64,000 bases of DNA from Oryzias latipes. Its lineage: Eukaryota; Chordata; Actinopteri; Beloniformes; Adrianichthyidae. Under the pieces are notes generated by a model, which had not been told where the DNA came from, did no database searches, and saw only the letters and a list, made by a program, of their open reading frames with translations. This document shows, piece by piece, positions 1 through 10,300 of this stretch (within the stretch, counting starts at the first letter, position 1; each line of letters starts with the position of its first letter). The DNA is taken from assembly GCF_002234675.1 (NCBI RefSeq), contig NC_019879.2:23617855-23681854 (forward strand). The letters are read 5' to 3'. The position numbers and the translations under genes were made by a program.

Positions 1-1305
1 TTAATAAAAAATGAAACAATCCTTGTCAAAAGTGTTGAAGTGTTTCAGCATTTGGCTAGACAGGTTTGACATGTGTCTTAGGAAATCTTGGAAATCTTGG
101 TTGTCAGCCATCAATAGCTTGTCAATTATCCAGTCAGCAGTGAAGAACTCAAGTTAAGTCTTCCATAAATTGGCATGAGCTTCATCAGTAATTCCAGAGC
201 TGACACGCTCATGTCGGAGGTCATTGAACTGTTTTTGTTGGTAACAAGCTGCAGGATGTTTAAGGAGAGCAGCCACTTGAAAGACAAGCTTTGATGACAA
301 CAACACAGGGTATACCGCCCTCAGCAAATAATGGTTCTCTGTGTGGTTAATAAGCAAAGAAATGAATGGTCAAATACATTTAATGCTGAGGCATGGGTTA
401 CAAGTCTTTGAAGTGCAGCTTTTTGAATACTAATGTTATTCATGACCTATTTGTTACTTTATTTTATGGAAATTCCTGATGGCCTGGCTGCCGCGATGCA
501 TTCGTGGAGGGTATAAAGATGCTGCTACAGCACAACAATACAATTAATTAAGAGTGTTCCCAAACATCCCAACAGCACCAACAATCCTGGAGTATGACTA
601 CATTTACATTTTTTGGTGTCTCTTGCCATTTTTGGAAGTCCAGTTAGGGTCTCATTATATTATAATATCTGAAACTCGGGATGAATTCATTTGTTTGACA
701 GCTTGAGTATGGCAAAACTCCCAAGGGTTCAAAAGATGGTTGCCCAAAACCCTACCTCTCCATCTGTCTGAATCTATTGCAGCTTGTTGTAAATCCCACA
801 AGGATGCTCACAGGGAGGAGAAGCAGAAACAAGGAGAGCTGCTTTTAGGAACCGCAGCTTTTCCTGAGCCTGTCACAAGTGCTCAGGATAATGTCGGAAA
901 CTTTCTACGCCTCAAACTAAATGATGCTTACAAAGTTGTGCTTAGGTTAGGCTTAAATTGTCCTCAAACTGCCACCACCAAGCTCTTTCCTTGGTGGAAA
1001 AGACCTCAAAATATTCAAGATTCACCAAATCAGACACTCGAAAAAGTAAAGTGTAATTTTTAATTTGGTACTTACATTTATTTATGTGTTCTTTTACTTC
1101 ACAGACTTAAGAGAAAATTTTTAATTTTAGCATGAGTGAAAGAAAACAAAATAAAATTCTTTAGATTGTTTTTTTTAATAATAATCTAAAGGAGACTAAT
1201 TTTAGAAGGGCATGCTATAAAGTGGACAAGCTAATCACCAGAAACGTGAAGCAATGAAAACAACAAAAAATATGTAATTTATAGAAGGTAAAGTTCTGCT
1301 GCGAT
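1..1305. other. No recognised gene
   Basis: No host exon is recognised here. A minus-strand stretch (about 1-357) and a plus-strand ORF (740-1063, 107 codons) are open, but neither resembles a family I know and neither has convincing splice sites. The minus-strand stretch reads somewhat like protein on both sides of a stop codon near 155, so it may be an eroded transposon gene. Confidence 0.4.
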
Positions 1306-1309
1306 CATA

Positions 1310-1620
1310 ATTCAATCTATTTTAAAAGTGGTCTTTAAATTTGAGCCAAAATCCTAAATCCTTTCTGTTTTTAGGACGTAGTTTCTCTGGAGAGGCAGTA
1401 GTTCATTAGAAATGCGCCTATCTGTTTACATTCTCTCCTGCTAACTAACAACCCCTCACAACCCCAAGCTAACATTATTGTGTAACAAAAATGGCGAGCA
1501 ATATTTGAGCTATTCAGCTATTTGACATGAATTCTTGTTTACTTGTTTATTTGTACACATATTTATTTTACACTTGAACATCTTGTAAGAAATACAAGGA
1601 ATCTAGAAAACTTCACCTGC
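1310..1620. repeat. Dispersed repeat R1, degenerate copy
   Basis: Shares recognisable blocks with the copy at 19145-19757: a GTCTTTAAATTT terminus, the phrase TTCATTAGAAAT, a run of CCCCTCACA followed by CCCCAA, and GGCGAGCAATATT. This is one of at least seven copies of the same family in the window. Its boundaries are approximate. Confidence 0.55.
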
Positions 1621-2093
1621 ACTGTTGAGTAGGTATTTATTTATTTATGTCTGTGTCCCACTGAATTTTTGGCTAAAGATGTCCTGGATCGATTTTAGGT
1701 CAGTGGATCGTAACGTTTAAAATGAATCAATATTGGTGAATCATATCATCAACTACAAATTATGATATGAATCGCATCATTGCTAAATGACTCATTAAAC
1801 CCCTAGACCAAGGTTATAATAGTTTCGGATTTTTTATTAGTTTTAGTTTTTATTTAGTTCTGAATTTTTGTTTTTAAATTTATTTAGTTTTAATTAGTTT
1901 TTAGAGGCTGCTTTACTAGTTTTTATTTTTTGAAATTGCTTCGTTTTAGTTTAGTTTTTATTAGTTTTAATGTTAGTTTTAGTTTTTTTTTTTTTTTTGT
2001 AAATTAGGATATTTGTCAGGTGCATGATTCAAAATCACCAGAATAAGTATTGTATAATAAAAACTCAAAGATACATTTTGAAACACTTATTAT

Positions 2094-2417
2094 TCAGAGG
2101 ACACAAGTACAACCATCCTTAAATGAAAATACAACAGCCGATAACAGCTTTACGTTCCCTGCTCTTGCTTCTTTTTCGGGGGAGGGCGGGCGACAGGCTA
2201 GCTTGTCTAGGTACTCTTGATTTGCGTTGTTGTGTGCGCTTTTTAAATGTACTTTTAGATTCGTAGGGTTTTTCCCTTTGAGGAGCGTTCCACAAATTTT
2301 GTCTCCTGCTTCGACTACAAGGCACTTACTTTTGTTTACGACGCTGTTATATTCAAAAAAGTCCCAAATAGGACTCTCCCGCTTTCTCCCAACTTTTACT
2401 GCAGCCATCACGCTCAT
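2094..2417 (-). pseudogene. BED zinc-finger fragment of a hAT transposase
   Basis: The minus-strand ORF reads from an ATG at 2417 (a second ATG is at 2408). It contains a BED-finger-like segment with an IWDFF aromatic start, a KC...GDKICGTLL middle and the signature GKNPTNLKVHLKSAH. BED fingers sit at the N-terminus of hAT transposases and bind the element ends. In the usual Cys-x2-Cys pair the second cysteine appears to be valine (KCLVVE), so zinc binding is probably lost. The ORF stops after about 100 residues with no catalytic domain. Its upstream side is interrupted by the inner hAT insertion at 2503. The alternative, a domesticated ZBED-like peptide, is unlikely because the ORF lies wholly inside a bounded transposon. 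Confidence 0.7.
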
Positions 2418-2502
2418 GTAAATGTCTATGACAACGCTAGCCGGCAGTGTCCGACAGACATCATGTGACGTCACAGACTACGTGATGCCGTAAGGTTCAG
2501 AT

Positions 2503-4265
2503 TAAAGCCCTGCGCGGGACTATTTTCTTCATCCCGCGCCCGCTGAATTTCTGACCAATCCCGCCCGCTCCCGCAACGTATGCGTTACACTCCCGCCCAC
2601 ATCCGCAATATGTATGTCCACTCCCGCCCGCACCCGCAAAACTCATAGAATTTAGTCCCGCACAGTAATAGAGATGCATTGATTTTGTATTGTCTCCCGT
2701 CCCGCAGGAAAAAAACACGTATTTGTATTGATATTATTAAAGAGATTCATGTCCCTCCTCCAGCCTCATCCTTTCATGCATTCCTCTTGTGTAATTTGCA
2801 ACATAATTATTAAATATATTTTCACAAATCCCGTTCGGTTAAAAGTGTGCGTGTGTGCGCGCGCAGACAGACGGCCTGAAGCGCGCTCTTAGGCTACGTT
2901 CACACTGCAGGGCTTAATGCTCAATTCGGATTTTTTGAAAAAATCCGAATTGTTTGCTAGACCGTTCACATTTCCAAGTAAATCCGAACTTTTGTGATCT
3001 CCAGTGTGACCGTGACACGACCCAAACGAGACCCGCATGCGCAGAAGCCAGAAGAATACTCAACGGTGAACGACGTCACTTGTTTGCGGAGCAGATGTCA
3101 ACAACAGTGTTGTCAAAAGCGGAGCTCTTTTTGTAATATTAAATTTATTTTCACGAAGGAGCAGCACAATTACAATCTTCTCATTTTAAGAAGGCAATGG
3201 AGTCGGGATCGTCTGTACCCACTGTTGTGGAATGGAAATGTGTATGTGTTGGAGCCGCTCGCCCGCGTGTGTGCAAGCGCGTGCCGCGATAGAGAATAGG
3301 GGGGGGGGGGGGGGGCAGTGTGTGCGCGCATTCATGTTGTGTGTTACGGAGGAAGGAGGGCGGTAATAAAAGAAGGTTTCCCCCAGAATAAATGCTATGG
3401 ACTCTTTATTAACCCGTTCTGGAGAATCTAAGGATCAGAACAGAGAGGAGGAGGAGGACCGACTCGGGTCCCCCGCGCTTGAGCACGGTCAAAGGGGAGA
3501 AAGAAAAAATCGCGGTAAAGGTTCAACACCACACTCTGCCATTTATCTGGAAATTTTTTCAAAAACCGCCCAGTTGCAATAAGAGCCCTGGAGTTTGGCA
3601 TGAAAAGAGCGATCAGCCCAAATATTAATCCAATCGGGGATCTCGCTTCCCTTCCACTGACTGGTCTCAGCAGCATCGTCCACCATGGTTGCTGTTTACG
3701 TTCTCGTTCCTGCCTACTTCAACGCAAAATGATGACGTTTGTTGCGTGTCGATGACGTACAGTTCGGAATCAAGTCGCCTGGCCGGTCAGACGGCGGTCG
3801 CAATTGAAAAGAACGGCTACAATTCGGATTCAGGACGGCAAACCCACGGGGCCTGGGTCGCAATTGAAAAGATCGGATCTGTGTCATTCAGACTGTCATG
3901 AAAAGATCGGAATTGGGCCGCTTAGGGGCAAAAAATTCGGAATTGGGTCGTTTCAGCCTGCAGTGTGAACGTAGCCTTAGTAAGAGGCGGGGCGGGGCGC
4001 ACCCCCAACAACAGGTTAGATGACAGAGGCCATTGGGCGTCTCTACCTGGTGCCTTCACGGAGCTTCAGTACATAAGAATCCAACAGCCGCTCAGCCTAA
4101 CGTAGTCCGCTAATATATATTCATGAGATATTCATGGCAGCACTGATCCCGCGGGGGTTTTTTCTGCCGCCCGCTCCCGCCCGCAGCACAATTCAAACCA
4201 ATCCCGCGAGATTTGGGTTGGGTCCCGCGGGACCCGGCGGGACCCAATCCCAATACAGCCCTCTA
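2503..4265. mobile_element. Second hAT-like element, inserted in the first
   Basis: The element is flanked by the perfect 8-bp duplication GTTCAGAT (2495-2502 and 4266-4273). Its ends are weakly inverted: TAAAGCCCTG at the left, and TAGAGGGCTG as the reverse complement of the right. Both ends are followed inward by very GC-rich CCCGC/CCGCCCGC repeats (about 2508-2720 and 4148-4260), unlike the surrounding AT-rich DNA. No transposase is recognised, so it is non-autonomous. It is itself interrupted by a Harbinger-type element at 2892-3976. Confidence 0.75.
2892..3976. mobile_element. PIF/Harbinger-type non-autonomous element, innermost
   Basis: It has inverted ends GGCTACGTTCACACTGCAGG (left) and CCTGCAGTGTGAACGTAGCC (right) with TTA on each side (2889-2891 and 3977-3979), the TWA target typical of PIF/Harbinger. 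A 31-nt palindrome with 15-bp arms lies just inside the left end (2922-2952). The interior has a G-run at about 3300-3316 and several short ORFs, none recognised as a transposase. Confidence 0.8.
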
Positions 4266-4537
4266 GTTCAGATACACAGTAAAACTAGCAGGGTGAAGTA
4301 AATAAACTTTATTTCAACCCAAAAGACTTATGTATGAACAAAGACGAAAACAAAGTATTTTTTGGGGTTAATATTATTTAGTTTCAGTTAGTTTTATACA
4401 CACGACAAACAGTTTTAGTTTTCGTTTTTTTAAAAACTCTCGTTTTTATTTTTATTTCAGTTAACGAAAATGTTTTTTCAGTTCTAGTTTTAGTTTTTTC
4501 GTTCGTTTTCGTTTACTATAATAACCTTGCCCTAGAC

Positions 4538-5355
4538 AATTGTGTAAACAGTTGAAGAGTTATTGGAGTCCATAGAATGTAAACACGAGAGCTAAAGGTC
4601 TGATGTAAAAAGATTAAAGCAAGTTTATAGTTCTGTCATAATAATCTTTTTAACGTTTAAGCCCAATTTAACCAAAGTAGGTGAGATAAAATGTCTTACA
4701 GTTGATAAAATACACTCAGTAAAGCCATCATAGACCTGAGGATTAAACAAGTTTCATCCTAATTGATCAATAAACAAAACAAATAATTATTCTTTTTTTT
4801 AAATATAAAAATTCCCCTCAGTGTGGTTTTTCATGGAGACATAAATAAGCATAGTTTCATTTCTCTGCACAGCCACTTGATTCCATGCTCCGGATTACAC
4901 CAACAATTGCAAAATTTTGTTCACTCACAGGATTTTTTTGCAATTCATAGATAAAGTTAAAATTATTGCTGGACTGATCTGAACTGAAATGGACAAACAA
5001 CCTTGTCCTTTAGGGGAGCATGATAGGCTTAAAAAGTTAATTCTGTCATATAATTTCCGGTTGACTGAATGTCACGGTTGTGTACTGAATTTTAAACTAC
5101 AAATTCAGTGTTTATTTGTCCCAATTAAAGTCATAAAAATTGCATTGACTTGGAAATTTCTTGTCTACTTTGGCGGCTTTACAGTTGGATTGTTGGACAA
5201 AACACTTCACAAAAGAACTCCATGTGATCCTTTTATAATTTTTCCAGTTATGTGTTTCAATGAAGTTATGACTTAGTTGATAGGAATAAAAGTTTATGTT
5301 TCTATCCATCAAAGTTTGGAACATTCGTTCAAAGCCTATGCAAAATATTGATATT
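4538..5355. other. Non-coding, nothing recognised
   Basis: AT-rich sequence between the hAT nest and a LINE fragment. A 95-codon plus-strand ORF (4989-5276) has no family features and overlaps an equally open minus-strand ORF, so I treat both as chance. Confidence 0.5.
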
Positions 5356-5359
5356 TTTT

Positions 5360-5838
5360 AAACCGACTTAGTGTTAGCCTTACCAAGTAGGCTTTGTTTT
5401 AACGCCCTGCTTGCTAATCTTCCAAGAACCAACATGAGGAACCTTCAGCTTCTCCAAAATGCTGCTGCACGAGTTCTTACAAAGACCAGGAGGCGGGCTC
5501 ACATCCCCCCAATTTTAAAATTCCTGCATTGGCTCCCCATATGCTTCAGGATTGATTTTAAGATACTTTTAACAGTTTTTAAATGCCTTAACGGTCTTGC
5601 GCCTTCTTATTCATCCAATCTTTTAGCAAAATATGAACCCTCACGGACCCTAAGGTCCACTGGCTCTAGTCTTCTAACCATTCCGACTGCAAAAACCAAA
5701 ACCTCCTGAGAAGCATCTTTTCAACACAATGACCCCCGTTTATGGAACAGTCTGCCAGAGGACCTGAGAGCCGCAGAGAGCATTGAAGTTTTTAAGAAAA
5801 GGCTAAAGAGCCATCTTTTTAACCTGGCTTTCAGATAA
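5360..5838 (+). pseudogene. Non-LTR retrotransposon reverse transcriptase, C-terminal fragment (L2/Rex1-like)
   Basis: The plus-strand translation carries the familiar C-terminal region of fish LINE ORF2 proteins: LQLLQNAAARVLTKTRRR, then LHWLPICFRIDFKIL and FKCLNGLAPSY. After an in-frame TGA at 5707-5709 the same frame continues with DPRLWNSLPEDLRAAESIEV and FKKRLKSHLFNLAF, ending at a stop near 5838. The catalytic YADD region and everything N-terminal to it are missing, so this is a typical 5'-truncated LINE insertion. An AT-rich (TTTTA)n tract follows. The assignment to L2 versus Rex1 is from memory of the family and is not certain. Confidence 0.85.
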
Positions 5839-5839
5839 T

Positions 5840-7135
5840 TTTTTTTTACTACCTTTATTTTATTTTATTTTATTTTATTTATCCATTTTGTCTTGCTTAT
5901 CTTTTTTATTCAACATTATCTTTTCATGTGTTATTTTAATTTTAATTGATCTTATTTCAATGTTTTATTGTTTGCTGCTTTTATCAATATGTTTACTTTT
6001 TCATTCTCATTTTTATTTCGGTGCTTCCTTAGTTGGGAGGAAGCACCGAAATATAAATATATATATATATGGAATATAAATATTTTTACATTTTTTATTT
6101 TTGTGCCTGTTTATTTAAATTTTCATGCTTGTTTTTATATTACCTATTTTGTTTTGTTTTAATGTTGTGACGGTGAGGCCAGGGGGAGAAAACCCAAGAG
6201 ATATGAACATTTACAAATGTCAGTGTGGAGTCATACTGGCATTTACCATGCATAAAACAAAAAAACAGTCACTAGACCAACAAACCGTTAGCTAAAAACC
6301 AAGTTGAGCTGACTTTTGAAAATGAAGTTGGGCTTCAAAAGGTAAATATTGGTTTTGAATCATTTTAAAGGTGTGAGGATAGAGGGCCTTAGCTTGATTT
6401 TAGTCATGTTCTGTTTGCTGTTTTGCGTCTGACAGTCACACCAGCTTTAGGTTACCAACTATTCACAGCTGTCTTGATCGGTGTTCATAGTCCTCAGTGT
6501 ATTTAAGTCTCTGGTTTTCAGTTCTTCATTGTCATGTCTTCTGCTTTGTCACCACATGTTTCTCCTCAGTTTTTTCATGTTCAAGTTTGTGTAGTAAGTG
6601 TCTGCCACTAAGCCTGGTGTCCTTCATATGGGGTTCTACACCCAATTCCTGACAAAAGGAATTAGTTATAAAAAATTAGTATATTTTACTTTTTGTTTGG
6701 TTGGCTTTTTCTTTTTGGTGCAACACCTGGATATCATCCTGTTTTATAGTTGTCCCTTATATGAATAAACTGATCAGAAACTGAATCATAATTGGTATCT
6801 AATAGCATCAAAACAACTTTTGGAACCAAACTATGCTGTTTTACATGGAATCTAACATACATATAAAACAAGTAAAAGTGGTGAAATTATGCGCATACCT
6901 GGCTTTCGGTCTCAAACTTAACTCAAACAGGAAGTGCAAAGATTTTCCCTTCCCTTTAATGTCTTCCTGCAAAGCATCAGGATTAATATTTCATAAGTTA
7001 AACCACTTCTTCCAAATCCTAAATTATCTGTCCTCGTTTTTAATTTTGATCTATCCAGCCAGTCTTTATTCCCACACAGCTTCACTGGCACGTTTAAAAG
7101 GAAGACAGGATTGAAGTATATTGAATTAGCCAATG
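5840..7135. other. AT-rich non-coding DNA with one GC-rich hairpin
   Basis: Begins with the (TTTTA)n tract after the LINE fragment. The only distinctive structure is a perfect hairpin at 6014-6053 (15-bp stem, 10-nt loop). No exon or RNA gene is recognised. The ORFs near 6833-7114 have no family features. Confidence 0.5.
6014..6053. repeat. Perfect short inverted repeat (hairpin)
   Basis: The arm TATTTCGGTGCTTCC pairs with GGAAGCACCGAAATA across a 10-nt loop (TTAGTTGGGA), giving 15 consecutive base pairs inside otherwise AT-rich sequence. It may be a relic terminus of a foldback element. It is too short to call a microRNA precursor. Confidence 0.7.
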
Positions 7136-7330
<195 letters not shown>

Positions 7331-10300
7331 ATGTTTGTGCTGAAACACAAACAGAAGAAAGCTGATGAGAGTGGTGCTAAACATATGATAAGATTTCAGC
7401 TCCAACAGGAAACTATTATAAATAGTTCCTTCTCCAGAGCCTTTTTCTCCAAATGCACCCATGCACTAAAATGCACCCATGCACTAAATGGTTTTCAGAT
7501 AAAGGAAATTGTCATCTACTTCAAGAGTACATAGTTCCAATTTAGAGTCTCGGTGTAATCTGCTCAATCTGTCCTCCCTGTTCTTATTCTCTCACAAGAA
7601 AATGTCCATTAACAAAAAAGATGCAATCCTCATCATACTATTCATTTCTATTTGTATTTTATTATTATTATTGTTTGCATGCTTGTGCTCTTCTAGTAGA
7701 ACTGTCCTTTTTGTTATATATAAAAATGTACAATAAAAATTAACTTAAAAAAAGTAACAAACAGACTTTTTAGTATTCATGGGACTAAATTCTTTCCAAA
7801 TGTAGTTCTGATTTTGTGAAATGGTGTGGAAGGAGAAGAAGGACATGTGTGAAGTGAAGCAGTGGCTGCGTTTAAATTCCGGCTGCTGCCCCAGAAGGAT
7901 AATCTGTGGTAGTCCACTCACACATCATGGCACTTCATTCAGCGACTTCACAGTCCACAGTTTGGTTTATCTCCGTCTCAATTATGGCATTGTGTCCCCA
8001 TAGAAATATACAATAATGCAACACTGCATTCAGAATTTTGCAACACTGGCACACAGTTTTATTTTAATGATGAGCTGGCATTGCTACTGTACAGCAGCTT
8101 GCGCGTGTGAAACTGTCTCTGATCTTGAGCGTGGCATTATTGTTCAAGCATGGCTGCATTTTTCCATTGTGGGATTTTGTGTCTGTCCTCTCTTTCAGCA
8201 GAATGAGGAGAAAAAAAAACAGCCCTTTCAGGTCACATCTTTTTCAAATCAGAGGGAGATGCTGTTCATGCTGGTGTGCTGCTTCACTGAATAAATCCAC
8301 CATGAAACAAACAAACACAAACAAAGGAGAAAGGTTTCGTTTTTTTCTTTTGATAAATACTTCATCGGTTATTTGTTGATGCATGTTGTCCATCCAGGCC
8401 TGTAAAATACTAACAAGCTTGTCAATCTAGCACTTCTAGTGACTCTGCAGGCCAAACAATGTACCCCGTTAGGATGGGGGGCCATGAAGAGAAGGTTTTC
8501 CTTTTTACTAAGTGGGCTGAATACGACTGCAGAGGTTAATGCAAGAAGTAACAGGAAAAATAAAATAAATAAATAAACACATTTTGAATTAAAGGGTCTG
8601 TTTGGCAAAAACCTTAGAAAAATGATATTAAGCACACCACTGGCAGACATTGTAATTTGGAACCTTCTAGAGCTACAAAGCTTCTTACAAACATCAATTC
8701 GCTGCATTCAAAACGGAGCATTTTATTCTGCTGATTGCTTAAGCTTTCCTCTGTTCCTGATGTGAAATGGCTTTCTGGTGTTTAGTGTGAGTACCATAAA
8801 TGGGAGGATGAGAGAGGATTTTGTCACTTTTCTCAGGTTGGCAGTCATAAGCCTGGATAAACCCTCATAAATATTAGTGTGTCTGGCGCATACTGTTTCA
8901 TTTGTTGCAAACAGAGTTGACAAAATCTAGCACAACTAAATCCCCGTCAATCTTAAATACCAGACCTTCCCAGCACTTTGTCATTTCCTCTTGAAGCAAT
9001 TGGACACAATGGGCATTACCTTGCAATGCATTATTTACTGGCAAACTGTACACAGATAAATGACAGTTTATGGCCAAGATGCGGCGCATCAATTATTTCT
9101 TAAGACTTTTAGTGTCGTGGTGGGCTGTGTAAGAGGGCTTTTGAAATAAAAATGTTAAAAAATGAATAGATAGGATAAAGGTATTGCCATGTTGTTTGGT
9201 TGAAGTCCTTGAGGCGAGCACAAATACACTCTGAGTCAATAATTTATGCGCTCAGACTCGCATATTCAAATACAAACACACACACACATACAAAGAAAAA
9301 AGATAAATGCGGCGCTGCGGCACAGGGACACGCAAGACTGAAAAAAACCTTTGGGGAAAGATACAGAGTTTTTAGAATACCTATAGAAAATCTCTTGATA
9401 AATGAAGGGTTCTCTTGCTCATTTTCACAAGTGTCAAGTGGCTTTGAACCAGTCCTGTCTCTGAAGTGTTGCTCTGCCTGATAGAAGAAGATGGTAAGCG
9501 TTTTTCCTTTGGTGAATGCTTACAGTTATATCCTGTCTTCACACTGCCGGAAAAATCTCCTCAAGCTTACATAATGCAGATCTGCCCTAATTTCTCTTTC
9601 TCTGGAAAGCCAGGATCTTCGAAAAGATACACAACACCATCCGTCTTACAAACGGCATAAGTCAAAGGTGATCAGTGGTTTGCAAGCTTCACAAAAGTAC
9701 CACTTTTATTGACTGTCATGCAGCAAGATTTCCAGGGAGAAAACTAAAATCTTGTCTTATCCAGACATTTTCTGACAACCCGAAAAGAAAACTATAGTAA
9801 ACAAATGCATCCCAAGCAAATGTTGTCACATGTTTTCCAACTCTGCCTCAGGATCCAATTGCTTTACATATTTTGTTTTATGTGTGTCAGGTTAATTGGA
9901 CGTTTCCATGGATACAAAGCCTCCAGAATGCTATTTCTGAGGATGTACTTTCTCTGGGCATCTGCACGCGCATGTGTTCATTTTACACAACCACAAGAAG
10001 GTCATGTCTTATACATCAGAGTGAACAAACACAACTAAACATTTGGAATTCACAAAGGTGTGAGAAACTCCCTTTCGCAGGGCCGCTCAGCGCCTGCCTT
10101 CCTGCAAAGCCTCTGCCTTTGCAGCTGTTCAAACACCTGGGGCATCCCGCAGACATCCTATTTATTTAGATGGAATTGATAATTGGAGTCAGTCCTGTTG
10201 GTCACTTTTTCAGTTTGTGACAAACAAACAAAAAAATGAACTCTATCTGCTGGAATTACCGAATGTGTACAAGATTTACTTTGCAAAACCTTCAGAAAAA

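Larger units (their letters stand above)
1809..4529. mobile_element. hAT DNA transposon (outer element of a three-level nest)
   Basis: The element is bounded by a perfect 8-bp target-site duplication CCCTAGAC (1801-1808 and 4530-4537). Its ends are inverted: the left begins CAAGGTTATAATAGT and the right, reverse-complemented, begins CAAGGTTATTATAGT. Both sides carry many short AGTTTT-type subterminal repeats. An 8-bp duplication and short inverted ends are diagnostic of the hAT superfamily. After removing the inner insertion (2503-4265 plus one duplicated 8-mer) only about 950 bp remain. That remainder holds a BED-type zinc-finger fragment and no catalytic domain, so this copy is non-autonomous. 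Confidence 0.9.

Noticed and set aside
2497..2718. Gly/Cys-rich minus ORF
   Set aside because: Arises from the CCCGC-type repeats of the inner hAT-like element.
5371..5709. 112-codon ORF as a host gene
   Set aside because: Sequence matches the C-terminal region of fish LINE reverse transcriptases and continues in frame past its stop.
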